From positions 1 through 64,000 of the forward strand of contig CAAGDV010000038.1 in NCBI GenBank assembly GCA_900768755.1: a DNA stretch of 64,000 nucleotides, in the 5' to 3' direction. Position numbers and translations under genes: made by a program. Each line of letters starts with the position of its first letter. Positions within the stretch are counted from its first letter, which is position 1. The stretch comes from Lachnospiraceae bacterium (GTDB taxonomy: Bacteria; Bacillota; Clostridia; Lachnospirales; Lachnospiraceae). Below, piece by piece: positions 6,490 through 16,100 of this stretch. The notes under the pieces are model-generated. The model ran no database searches. It was not told where the DNA came from and saw only the letters and a program-made list of their open reading frames with translations.

Positions 6490-7773
6490 ATGTTTGAATT
6501 TAAGCTACAGGTCGGGTGTCTGGCGGTAGTGCTTTGTATCACGATATATTATGTGAAGAGCACTATGAACAAAAAACTGCCGTGCAACAGGTATTTTGAT
6601 GCGCTTCTCTTTCTGATTCCCTGGGCGATAGTGTTTGACGGGGTAACGGCGTGGAGCGTTAATCATATGGATGTTGTTCCGGATTGGCTGAACCTTGTCT
6701 TTCACGGACTTTTCTTCATATTGATGAACGAGAGCCTTGCACTCATTTTTTTATACTTGATTAGACAGACTGTGGGAATACGGGACAGAAAGCAGTTCTG
6801 GTTCTATATGACCCCGAACCTCATTGTGCTTGGCGTTATTTTGTTCACCTTGAAGGATTTGTATTACATTCACGGCACAACAACCAATTACTCTTACGGA
6901 ACGCCGGTAATTGCCTGCTATGTTTCTCTTTTGATACATTTTGTCATGATTTTTGTGGTGGTTCTTATCAACAGACGAACCCTTGAGAAAAAGAAATTGT
7001 ATACCACATTGATTTTCATGTGTGTTTGTCTGGTTTTGCTGATTGTTCAGGTTGTTCTGCCGGAGTCACTTATTTCTTCAATGGTTCCGATGATGGCTCT
7101 TGTGGGAATTTATGTGAGCTTTGAGGACCCGTCGTTAAGGCGGCTTTCGCAGTACAATTCCGAGATGGTGACAGGCTTTGCAACGCTTGTCGAGAACAGG
7201 GACAACAGCACCGGCGGGCATATCAGAAGAACAAAGGCGTACGTTCAGATTATTTTGGATGAGATGCAGCGAAAACCGTTGTATTACCGTTCTCTTACCG
7301 GTGATTATATGCGCAATGTGGTGGATGCCGCGCCGATGCATGATATCGGCAAAATAGCGACACCGGACTATATACTTCAGAAGCCCGGAAAGCTTACCGA
7401 TGAGGAATATGCTGTCATGAAGCAGCATGCAGCAACCGGAGGCGACATTATTGTGGAGACATTTGCCAATCTTGATCATCCGGAGTATCTTAGGATTGCA
7501 TACGAGATGGCACGTTTTCATCATGAGAAGTGGAACGGAAAAGGATATCCTGACGGGCTTAAGGGAACAGAGATTCCGCTTCACGCGCGTGTTATGGCGA
7601 TTGCGGATGTATTTGATGCGATTTCGTCAAAGAGATGCTACCGGGATCCGATGCCTCTGGATAGATGCTTTGAAATCATACAGGACGGAGCGGGAACGGA
7701 TTTTGACCCGGATCTGGTTGAACTGTTTATGAATGCGCGCGATAAGGTGGTTTCTTATTACAGTCAGGAGTAG
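6490..7773 (+). CDS. Membrane HD-GYP cyclic-di-GMP phosphodiesterase
   Basis: The first ~200 residues form about seven hydrophobic segments, a membrane sensor unit. The C-terminal half is an HD-GYP phosphodiesterase: HDIGK at 284-288, HHEKWNGKGYP at 344-354 and the ENRDNSTGGH entry motif are all intact. Such enzymes cleave cyclic di-GMP on the cytoplasmic face of the membrane. The start has GAGG 7 nt upstream. The two potassium-uptake genes follow after 35 nt and may be cotranscribed. The signal sensed is unknown. Confidence 0.9.
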   Translation: MFEFKLQVGCLAVVLCITIYYVKSTMNKKLPCNRYFDALLFLIPWAIVFDGVTAWSVNHMDVVPDWLNLVFHGLFFILMNESLALIFLYLIRQTVGIRDRKQFWFYMTPNLIVLGVILFTLKDLYYIHGTTTNYSYGTPVIACYVSLLIHFVMIFVVVLINRRTLEKKKLYTTLIFMCVCLVLLIVQVVLPESLISSMVPMMALVGIYVSFEDPSLRRLSQYNSEMVTGFATLVENRDNSTGGHIRRTKAYVQIILDEMQRKPLYYRSLTGDYMRNVVDAAPMHDIGKIATPDYILQKPGKLTDEEYAVMKQHAATGGDIIVETFANLDHPEYLRIAYEMARFHHEKWNGKGYPDGLKGTEIPLHARVMAIADVFDAISSKRCYRDPMPLDRCFEIIQDGAGTDFDPDLVELFMNARDKVVSYYSQE

Positions 7774-7808
7774 TATCCTGCATATTTTGATATAAAGGGC
7801 AATTTGTC

Positions 7809-9185
7809 ATGGTTGGAAAAAACAGAAACAGACCTACAATTAAAAAAAGGTTTCTGACAACAACACGAATAATAATGCTGGGTTTTCTTTTGGGAGCCCT
7901 GGTCGGGTCACTATTACTGTACGCCCCGATAAGTCTTAAGAATGGTGTCTCAATCGGCTATTCCGATTCACTTTTTGTATCGGTATCCTCGATATGTGTA
8001 ACCGGATTATCGACAGTTAATATCGGAGCAACTTTTTCGTGGTTCGGGCAGATAATTCTTCTGCTGCTCATTCAGATGGGCGGATTGGGAGTTGTCACAT
8101 TTACGACGATAATACTTGTGATATTTAACCGGAGAATAACGCTTGCGGACAGAATGCTTATCCAGAATGCGTATAATTTGGATACAATGTCGGGACTTGT
8201 CAAGCTTACTATAAGAATTATCAAGCTTACGCTTGTTTTGGAGCTTATCGGTGCATTCTTCTACGGCTTGGTGTTTGTGCCCGAGTATGGGCCGAAAGGC
8301 GTGTGGTATGCTGTTTTTCACGCAGTTTCGGCGTTCTGCAATGCGGGAATCGATTTGCTCGGAGGCGACAGTTTCTGCGCGTACCGTGACAACGTGATAG
8401 TTAATTTTACCACGATTTTTCTGATTGTTGCGGGAGGACTGGGATTCCCTGTTTTTTGGGAAATAGGACGCGTGCTTGAAGAGAAAATCCACAAAAAACG
8501 AGTGCGGAGACGGATGAGTTTTCACGCCAGGCTTGTGCTTTGTGTGACGGCGATACTGATTGTATCGGGAATGATAATTACGCTTGTATGTGAGTATGAC
8601 AATCCGGACACGCTCGGAACGCTTGCGTTTCCGAACAAGCTTATGGCTTCGCTCTTTCAGTCGGTGACGTTAAGAACCGCGGGCTTTGCAACGATTAATC
8701 AGGCAGCCTTCAGAAGCAGCAGCTGCATGGTATATCTTTTGTTTATGTTTATCGGCGGTTCTCCGGCGGGAACGGCGGGCGGCGTTAAGACCATAACAAT
8801 CACCCTTCTTCTGGCTTCCGTGATGTCCAACATCAGGGGAAGAAAGGAAGTGTCCGTTATGAACAGAAGAGTGACGGATACCATAATAAGGCGGTGTGCC
8901 GCCATCATCATTTTCAGTTTTATGGTGCTCGGAATTCTCACCGTTATTTTGATGGTTCTTCAACCATATGATTTTTTGGATACATTGTATGAGATGACAT
9001 CGGCAATTGCGACGGTCGGTTTGTCCCGGGGGATGACAGGGGCGCTTGGCGTGCCCGGCAAACTGATAGTGTGCCTTGCCATGTATCTTGGAAGAATAGG
9101 ACCCATTACTTTGGCACTTGCATTTAATTCCAACAAAGTAGCGGGTGTTCCTTCATACGCTGAAGGAAAAGTAATAATCGGTTAG
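7809..9185 (+). CDS. Potassium uptake channel subunit, TrkH/KtrB type
   Basis: A 458-residue polytopic membrane protein with the four pseudo-repeats of the Trk/Ktr family. Selectivity-filter stretches are visible: VTGLSTVNIG, SAFCNAGIDL, RTAGFATIN and IATVGLSRGMT. GGSPAGTAGGVKT is a family signature. It conducts K+ (with or without Na+ coupling) and needs the cytoplasmic RCK partner encoded 12 nt downstream. KtrB versus TrkH cannot be settled from sequence inspection. Confidence 0.92.
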   Translation: MVGKNRNRPTIKKRFLTTTRIIMLGFLLGALVGSLLLYAPISLKNGVSIGYSDSLFVSVSSICVTGLSTVNIGATFSWFGQIILLLLIQMGGLGVVTFTTIILVIFNRRITLADRMLIQNAYNLDTMSGLVKLTIRIIKLTLVLELIGAFFYGLVFVPEYGPKGVWYAVFHAVSAFCNAGIDLLGGDSFCAYRDNVIVNFTTIFLIVAGGLGFPVFWEIGRVLEEKIHKKRVRRRMSFHARLVLCVTAILIVSGMIITLVCEYDNPDTLGTLAFPNKLMASLFQSVTLRTAGFATINQAAFRSSSCMVYLLFMFIGGSPAGTAGGVKTITITLLLASVMSNIRGRKEVSVMNRRVTDTIIRRCAAIIIFSFMVLGILTVILMVLQPYDFLDTLYEMTSAIATVGLSRGMTGALGVPGKLIVCLAMYLGRIGPITLALAFNSNKVAGVPSYAEGKVIIG

Positions 9186-9197
9186 GAGTGATTGATT

Positions 9198-9866
9198 TTG
9201 AAAAAGAAGGCAGTTAAAAAGCAGTATATTGTTATCGGAATGGGTCGCTTCGGCAAAAGCGTTGCCATTCAGCTGGAGGCCAACGGATGCATGGTTCTTG
9301 CGGTTGATAAGGACGAGAAAAACGTTAACGCCGTGTCGGAGTATGTGACACGCGCAGTATGTATGGACATAACGGATGAGGACGCGGTAAAAGAACTCGG
9401 ACTCAGCAATTTTGACGGTGCAATTGTGTGCATCGGTCAGGATTTAAATTCTGCTATTTTTGCCATAATATATGCAAAGGAGCAGGGCATCAAGACGGTC
9501 ATTGCCAAATCTGACGATGAGGTTCACGGCAAAATCCTCACAAAAGTCGGCGCAGACGAGATAATATACGCCGAGAGAGAGATGGGATATCATCTTGCCA
9601 AGAACCTGGCGTTCGGAAGTTTTCTGGATGCCGTTGAACTGACTTCGGACTACTCAATCGCCGAGGTTCCGCTATTAAACCAGTGGATTGGCAAAAACTT
9701 AAAGGAACTCAACCTCCGCGAGAGATACAAGATAAATGTTATAGCAGTAAAACGAAACAGCGAGCTTGACATATCGCCGTCGGCCGACCGCAAATTCCTT
9801 GACGGGGATATTCTGGTGATTGTCGCTAGAAATGACGTTTTGAAAAAGTTGTCGACAATGATATAA
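9198..9866 (+). CDS. Potassium uptake regulatory subunit, TrkA/KtrA type
   Basis: A 222-residue RCK protein: an N-terminal Rossmann domain with IVIGMGRFGKSVA (GxGxxG nucleotide motif) and an acidic residue ending the second strand (VLAVDKD), then a TrkA-C domain with ILVIVARNDVLKKL. It gates the channel subunit encoded upstream in response to bound nucleotides. The TTG at 9198 is preferred to the TTG at 9192 because AGGAG at 9184-9188 is then 9 nt away rather than 3. Neither is ATG. Confidence 0.9.
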   Translation: MKKKAVKKQYIVIGMGRFGKSVAIQLEANGCMVLAVDKDEKNVNAVSEYVTRAVCMDITDEDAVKELGLSNFDGAIVCIGQDLNSAIFAIIYAKEQGIKTVIAKSDDEVHGKILTKVGADEIIYAEREMGYHLAKNLAFGSFLDAVELTSDYSIAEVPLLNQWIGKNLKELNLRERYKINVIAVKRNSELDISPSADRKFLDGDILVIVARNDVLKKLSTMI

Positions 9867-9888
9867 TAACGTAATAAAGGAGAATACT

Positions 9889-10512
9889 ATGGACAGTAAA
9901 GTTTTACACAATTTAAGTTACGGCCTGTTTGTGGTAACTGCCAATCAGGACGGAAAGGACAACGGCTGCATAACGAACACCGCCCTTCAGATTGCTTCGG
10001 ACCCATTGACAATCAGCGTTGCGATTAACAAAGCCAATCTTACCTGCGAAATGATTCAGGCTACGAAAAAAATGACAATCTCAATTCTTTCGGAGGACGC
10101 GACATTTGATATTTTCAAGCATTTCGGCTACCAGTCGGGAAGGGATGTCGATAAGTTCGCGGATTATAAGGACTGCAGGCGCACAGTCAACGGTACCATG
10201 GCAATTACTAAAGGAACCAACGCATACATTTCGGTGTATGTAACCGCAGAGGTCGATTTGGGAAGTCACATTCTGTTTATCGGAATGCCTACCGACGGCG
10301 AGGTGATAAGTTCCGTACCGTCGGCAACCTATGATTATTATTTCAAGAATATCAAACCGAAGCCGGAAGCGGTTGGAAAGACTTTGGACGGAAAGACAGT
10401 ATGGGTATGCAAAATATGCGGCTATGAATATGTCGGCGAGGAATTGCCGGAGGACTTCATATGCCCGATATGCAAACATCCGGCTGCGGATTTTGAAAAG
10501 GTGATTAAATAA
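9889..10512 (+). CDS. Flavin reductase-rubredoxin fusion
   Basis: Residues 1-~155 are an FMN-binding flavin reductase-like domain (LSYGLFVVTA, GCITNTALQIASDPLTISVAIN). Residues ~170-207 are a rubredoxin domain with two CxxC iron sites, WVCKICGYEY and FICPICKHP. Fusions of this type are known in anaerobes as high-molecular-weight rubredoxins that pass electrons to oxygen- or peroxide-reducing flavoproteins. An AAGGAG site precedes the ATG. A terminator and then a thioredoxin-reductase-like enzyme follow, a plausible electron donor. Confidence 0.88.
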   Translation: MDSKVLHNLSYGLFVVTANQDGKDNGCITNTALQIASDPLTISVAINKANLTCEMIQATKKMTISILSEDATFDIFKHFGYQSGRDVDKFADYKDCRRTVNGTMAITKGTNAYISVYVTAEVDLGSHILFIGMPTDGEVISSVPSATYDYYFKNIKPKPEAVGKTLDGKTVWVCKICGYEYVGEELPEDFICPICKHPAADFEKVIK

Positions 10513-10519
10513 TATGAAT

Positions 10520-10552
10520 GAGCTGTCAGATTGTCGGGCTGACAGCTCTTTT
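10520..10552 (+). terminator. Terminator after rubredoxin fusion
   Basis: A 10-bp perfect stem GAGCTGTCAG (10520-10529) with its complement (10539-10548), then four T. It lies only 27 nt before the next ATG, so the downstream gene either has its own promoter or depends on readthrough. Confidence 0.8.
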
Positions 10553-10578
10553 GAGATATAAGGACGGTTTGGGAAAAT

Positions 10579-11466
10579 ATGGGTGAGGCTGTTTTTGATA
10601 ATTTCGATGTGGCGATAATCGGGGCAGGTCCCGCGGGGCTGTCGGCCGCATTGACACTTAAGGTTCACAATAAAAAAATAATCTGGTTTGGAAGTGATTC
10701 GCTTAGCGACAAGGTCGAAAAGTCCGAAAAAATAGTGAATTATGCAGGCTTTACGGAAATAAGCGGACATAGTCTGAATGAAGCATTCAGAGCACAGGCA
10801 GAATCTGCAGGACTGAAGCTTACGGACAAAATGGTGACGCTTATAAACCATGATGACAGCGGTTTTATGCTGCTTGCGGACAATGACATCTATAAGGCGA
10901 AGACTGTCCTTCTGGCGGTTGGCGCCACAATTGCAAAGGGAATTGAAAATGAGCAGGAACTTTTGGGACGCGGCGTAAGCTACTGTGCTACCTGTGACGG
11001 TTTTTTGTACAGAAACCGGACGATTGCTGTTTTTTGCGGCGCTCCGAAATATGAGCATGAGGTTGAATTTCTCGCACAAATCGCTGACAAGGTGTATCTC
11101 CATGCGGCATATAAAAACTGTGGAATTGACCTTCCCAATGTGGTTAAGCTAAAAAGCCCGATGAAGTCAGTTATCGGAGATGACCGGGTGCTTGGCATTG
11201 AATTAGCTGACGGCACACAAATTGATGTGGACGGAGTGTTTTTTCTGCGAAACAGCGTCGCACCCGCAACCCTTTTAAAAGAACTCTCGGTGGACGGAGC
11301 GCATATAAATGTCAACAGAAAGTGTGAAACCAACATTCCGGGATGCTTTGCCGCAGGAGACTGCACGGGGCGTCCGTACCAGATTGCAAAGGCTGTGGGC
11401 GAAGGCAATGTCGTAGCGCACGGCATAATAGAATATTTAAACAATGGCAGAACAAAAGGAGCATAG
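10579..11466 (+). CDS. Thioredoxin-reductase-like FAD oxidoreductase
   Basis: A 295-residue NAD(P)/FAD disulfide oxidoreductase. IIGAGPAGLSAALT near the start binds FAD; YCATCDGF around residues 134-141 is the redox CxxC of the thioredoxin reductase group; AAGDCTGRPYQIAKAVGEG near the C-terminus is the second FAD motif. The NADPH-binding GxGxxA motif is weak (FCGAPKYEHE), which may mean altered nucleotide use. Its neighbour suggests it feeds electrons to the flavin reductase-rubredoxin protein, but thioredoxin reductase activity is also possible. Confidence 0.85.
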   Translation: MGEAVFDNFDVAIIGAGPAGLSAALTLKVHNKKIIWFGSDSLSDKVEKSEKIVNYAGFTEISGHSLNEAFRAQAESAGLKLTDKMVTLINHDDSGFMLLADNDIYKAKTVLLAVGATIAKGIENEQELLGRGVSYCATCDGFLYRNRTIAVFCGAPKYEHEVEFLAQIADKVYLHAAYKNCGIDLPNVVKLKSPMKSVIGDDRVLGIELADGTQIDVDGVFFLRNSVAPATLLKELSVDGAHINVNRKCETNIPGCFAAGDCTGRPYQIAKAVGEGNVVAHGIIEYLNNGRTKGA

Positions 11467-11473
11467 CAGGCGT

Positions 11474-12454
11474 ATGATTAAGAGCAGGACAAAATATGAA
11501 GCAGATAACAGAGATATTGTGCGGATTTTTGAGAAACACAACATAAAGAATATCGGGGAGATTACGCCGCTCGGATATGGAGAATTTAACGCCGCTTACC
11601 GGGTAGGCGATGTAATCGGAAACTCCGGATATGTGCTTAAAATTGCCCCGCCAAAGGAGGCACGGGTTCTCACCTATGAGGTCGGAATTATGCAGTCCGA
11701 GGTCTGCTGGTACGACATGATGAGTCGCAATACGGATATACGTATTCCGAAGGTGTATGCGCAGGATTTTTCCTGCGAACTCATAGACAGCCCGTATTTT
11801 ATCATGGAGTTTTTTGACGGAAAGCCCCTTTGGGAGGCGGGTCTTTCTGCCGAAGAATATGAGAAAGCCCAAAACACCAAGACAGAAATGCTCGCACGTA
11901 TACACAGGATTCACAACAACCGTTTCGGATATGTCCAGAACGGTCTTCATAATACCTGGTATGAGGCGGTCTGCTCAATGACTGAGAACCTCATTGCCGA
12001 CTGTGAAAGCATCGGAAAAGATACGCCCGACGGAAGAAGGTTTCTGTCCGTGATTTCACGGCACCGGGACATTCTTTCGGAATGTCCGTGCAGTATGGTC
12101 AATTTTGATTTGTGGGACAGCAATCTCCTCTGTAATAGCTCGGGAGAGCTGTGTCTGATTGACCCGGAGCGGGGATTTTACGGCGATTACATAGCTGATT
12201 TTGTCACCCTGGGAGGAGGGCAGAAGGTGCCGCTTGGGGACAAAATTAAGGAGACAGAGATATACAACCGGGTGGCTGAGAAGCCGCTTATATATGGCAA
12301 AAATGCTGAGATAAGGTACCAGACGGCTGTGGGGCTTCTTGCTCTTATCGAGGAAGTTGAGAAATACGTGAGATACGAGCCGCACGAGGACAACTATATC
12401 AGGAATACCGAGGATGCAAGGGCGATGTTTGATATGGTATTTGATATACTGTGA
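11474..12454 (+). CDS. APH-family small-molecule kinase
   Basis: An aminoglycoside-phosphotransferase-fold protein of about 326 residues. The catalytic loop is NFDLWDSNLL (usually H-G-D; here N-F-D keeps the Asp) and the metal loop is LIDPERGFYGD. The start at 11474 follows AAAGGAG and GCAGG; a longer reading from 11444 overlaps the preceding gene and has no site. Such kinases phosphorylate antibiotics, choline, homoserine or sugars; the substrate cannot be read from sequence. Confidence 0.75.
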   Translation: MIKSRTKYEADNRDIVRIFEKHNIKNIGEITPLGYGEFNAAYRVGDVIGNSGYVLKIAPPKEARVLTYEVGIMQSEVCWYDMMSRNTDIRIPKVYAQDFSCELIDSPYFIMEFFDGKPLWEAGLSAEEYEKAQNTKTEMLARIHRIHNNRFGYVQNGLHNTWYEAVCSMTENLIADCESIGKDTPDGRRFLSVISRHRDILSECPCSMVNFDLWDSNLLCNSSGELCLIDPERGFYGDYIADFVTLGGGQKVPLGDKIKETEIYNRVAEKPLIYGKNAEIRYQTAVGLLALIEEVEKYVRYEPHEDNYIRNTEDARAMFDMVFDIL

Positions 12455-12479
12455 CCTGTTATTTGAAGGAAAAATGATT

Positions 12480-12653
12480 ATGAGGGGATTCTTCTATGAT
12501 GACAGACAATTAATTATCGTGTTTGGAGGCGGACAGCGGGAAGGTTATCAGCTCAAGGGTTACCCGATAGACAGCAGAAAAGTGAGGATTAGTACATGGG
12601 ATACAGGACAGAAAATGAGTTACGGAATTTTGTTTTTGAGGAAGCATATATAG
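12480..12653 (+). CDS. Small hypothetical ORF
   Basis: A 57-residue frame (MRGFFYDDRQLIIVFGGG...) with AAGGA 9 nt before its ATG. Its last 58 nt overlap the next ORF in another frame. The two might be halves of one frameshifted gene, but no family is recognised to test this. Confidence 0.3.
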   Translation: MRGFFYDDRQLIIVFGGGQREGYQLKGYPIDSRKVRISTWDTGQKMSYGILFLRKHI

Positions 12654-13045
12654 ATGAAATCAGGATTGCCAACGGGGTGATGCGCATTAATCTGGAGAAT
12701 GTCAGAATTACTCCGGATAATCCCTGCAACAGGGATATCAGGATGATGAGGACCAATGATCTTATGCTGACAATACCGGACGCAAAGCTTACCGGAATTG
12801 TAAAAGAGGGCTACAAAAGCTACAATGCAGATCAGGTTCTTTTGGCGGAGTATCCGGATACTCCTATCCCTGAGCATGAATGGAGTGATACGTTGAAGGA
12901 GCTTTCGGGGGCGTCAATTTATTCGTTGACATACAGCCCGGAATCAGGATATGTAATCTGTATTGACACTGAAGGAGGAGTCTACGATGTTACCGTAAGC
13001 GGCGGAACGGATATTGAGGAGTGGGAGCGTTTCCTGAACCTGTAG
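12596..13045 (+). CDS. Conserved-looking hypothetical protein
   Basis: A 149-residue soluble protein with alternating strands (EAYIDEIRIANGVMRINLEN), a CNRDIRMMRTNDLMLTI core and an acidic C-terminal part. GTGAGG lies about 8 nt before the ATG. No enzyme motif, signal peptide or membrane segment was seen. It lies between a small-molecule kinase and the large hybrid kinase that has its own promoter. Function unknown. Confidence 0.6.
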   Translation: MGYRTENELRNFVFEEAYIDEIRIANGVMRINLENVRITPDNPCNRDIRMMRTNDLMLTIPDAKLTGIVKEGYKSYNADQVLLAEYPDTPIPEHEWSDTLKELSGASIYSLTYSPESGYVICIDTEGGVYDVTVSGGTDIEEWERFLNL

Positions 13046-13054
13046 CGGAATATT

Positions 13055-13083
13055 TTGACGGAACCGGTTGCGTATGGTAAAAT
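13055..13083 (+). promoter_or_regulatory. Promoter of the large hybrid kinase
   Basis: TTGACG (13055-13060), a 17-nt spacer and TAAAAT (13078-13083) make a good sigma-A promoter about 45 nt before the kinase ATG. Confidence 0.65.
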
Positions 13084-13129
13084 AGTAAGTTAAGCAGTAA
13101 CAAAGAGGACTTCCAAGGAGAGTTTTACA

Positions 13130-16100
13130 ATGGATAAATGGAAGACACACAGAATAATATTGTTTGTGATTCTCTGTACAAGCGTCAATTGTGCGGGGAA
13201 GCTTATTGCGGAAGCGTGCAGACTGCCGGTATGGCTGGACTCCCTCGGTACGGTGTTAGGGGCGTATGTCATGGGTCCGGTGTGCGGTGCAATGATTGGC
13301 GCCGGTTCGGGCATTATGAGCGCAGCATTTGCCGCCAATTCTTATCTGTATGCGATAACCAATTTTTTCATAGGTCTTATCGCAGGAGTTTTGGCCAAAA
13401 GAGGAATGATGAAGAAGGCTTTCGGTGCTTTTTCCATGAGCATTATTCTTGCGGTAACCGCAACGGTTGTGTCGCTTCCTCTTAACTTTTACTATTTTGA
13501 CGGAGGAACGGGCAATCTGTGGGGCGACGGGGTAATTGCTTATTTTTCGGAATTCGGATTGCATACGGGAGTGTGCAGAGTCCTGGGTGAGTTTTATGTG
13601 GACCTGGTAGATATGCTGATTTCCGTATTTTTTGCGTTCTACGCCGTTAAATTGAGACGCCGAAACAGAAAGACTGCACCGCCTAAAAAAGGTGTGGCCG
13701 TTGTGGCGCTCATTGTCCTTTTGACAGGGATTCCGATGTTTCAGCATAATGTGTCAGCCGATGAGAGCAATGAGGATGATGTATACGATTCATTTATCCA
13801 GACTATATATAACAACAGCAACGGAATTCCGGGAGGGCAGGTTAACGATATAACGCAGACCCGTGACGGATTGTTGTGGATTGGAACCAACGGCGGGCTG
13901 TACCAGTATGACGGAAGCAATTTTACTTTTATGAGTGGTTTTGACACCATTCGAAGTGTTAACTGCCTGTATACCGACGAGGAGGGACGACTCTGGGTCG
14001 GAACAAGTGCCAGAGGACTGTCGGTTGTGTCCAATAACGAAGTTGTCAACGTGATTGATACGACGGGCGGACTTTCGGCAGATTCGGTCCGGAGCATCGT
14101 AAAAGCCTCTGACGGATTGTATTACGTCGGAACTTCCGAGGGCTTGTGCGCCATTGCGCTGGCGGACGGAATGAAAGTTCAAAAGGTATATGACGGACTC
14201 AGGTATGTATGCAGCCTTTCGGCGTCGCGTGACGGATATGTGTGCGCTGTCACTGCAACGGGAGAGCTGGCGATTCTTAAGGACTCGGTTATTTTGGGAA
14301 CCTATAATTTTAATGCGCACAAAGATACGTTTACGACAGCTTATTTTGACGAATCCGGGAATCTGTACGCCGCAACTCATTTCGGCACGATTGTGAAATA
14401 CAGCGTAAACGGCGGCGAATTGAATATGACGGCGACAATACCGTGCCCGGGGATGACGGGCATTAACAGAATCTGCATGAAGGACGGTCTACGACTGTTT
14501 ATATGTGCGGATAACGGTATCGGATACATGGATTCCGACTACAGCTTCAAGATGATCAACTCAGGTAATTTCAACAGTTCAATCACCAATATGCTGACCG
14601 ATTATCAGGGAAATCTGTGGTTTTCCTCTTCAAAGCTCGGTCTTTTGGAGCTTTCGGAGTCGGTAATTGAGGAACTGTACCCGCAGGCAGGGCTTTCTGA
14701 GACTGTTGTCAACGCGGTGATAAAGTGGAACGATAATTACTATTTCGGAACGGATACGGGAGTGGACGTATTGAACCCGGAACTTACGGGCACGGTGGAA
14801 TCCCCTGTTTCGGATTTGCTCGGCAATGTACGCGTTTCGTGCTTTACTGTCGACAGCCGGGATAACCTGTGGGTAGCAACGGCTGGCGAGGGCGTGTACA
14901 GAATCCGGACGGACGGAAGCTATTTGCATTATGACACATCGGATGGGCTGGCCGGTGACAGAATCACGGTGCTTCTGGAGCTTAAGAGCGGAATTATGCT
15001 GGTCGGAACAGACAACGGATTTACATATATTTCAGGCGGAATTGTTGTTGACGGACCGGACGCGGATGACGGTCTTATGGTACCGCAGATTACATGTGCG
15101 GTTGAGTTTAACGGCAAAGTGTATGTCGGAACCGACGGCGGCGGTATAGTAATGATGAGCAACGGCGAGATTGAACGCATCATTAAAAAAAGCGACGGAT
15201 TAAGCTCAGATGTTATTCTCAGGATGCATGAGACCTCTGATTCAAGAGGACTTATTCTTGTTACAAGCAACGGACTTAATTATCTCGGATACAACGGAAC
15301 GATAGTACAAAAGAACAGCATTCCGTATTACAATAATTACGATGTTCTTTCGGACGGAAAGGGCAATCTGTGGTTTACCGGTTCCGCCGGAATATACATA
15401 GTTAACGAGGAAAGCTTTCTGCACGACAAAGAAGTGGAGTATGAGCTTTTGGACGCCAAAATGGGGCTTCGCACAAACTTTACGCCCGGTTCATGGAATT
15501 ATGTCGACGGCAGAAATCTGATTCTCTGCAGCGGAACAGGTGCAATACTGCTTGACATCGATAAATTTTCAGTTTTGCGTTCATCGTACCGTATTATGCT
15601 TGAATGCATTGCACTGGATGGAACTATGGCGTCTGTCGACAAAGAAGATATCAATGTGATAGACCGTGACGTCACCAAAATTGAGTTTTTCCCGAAGGTA
15701 ATTAATTATTCGGCGTCGGACCCGTATGTCAGCGTATGGCTTGAGGGCTTTGATAAGGAGCCGCTGGTGTTGCTTCAGAGCGATTTGGAAACACTTGTAT
15801 ACACCAACCTTCCGGCGGGAAAATACACCTTCCGGCTCGCCATTCTTGACGGACATAAGGACAAAATCCTTGAGGAGGTCTCATATTCTTTTGTCAAGGG
15901 AAACGCACTGTATGACAACTGGTGGTTTTCGGTCTATATTGTTTTTGTGCTGTCGATTATCACGGTATACCTTGTATGGCTGATTGTGGGAAGCCAGATA
16001 AATGCGGGACTTAAGATGCAGAAGAAAGAACTTGAGAACCTGAAACTCAAGCAGACTGCCGATGCCGCCGTTGCGGCGGGCGAGGCAAAAGACCGCTTCC

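Noticed and set aside
7774..7808. Cyclic-di-GMP or cyclic-di-AMP riboswitch near the HD-GYP and Trk genes
   Set aside because: The gap is only 35 nt and no GEMM- or ydaO-type core is visible there.
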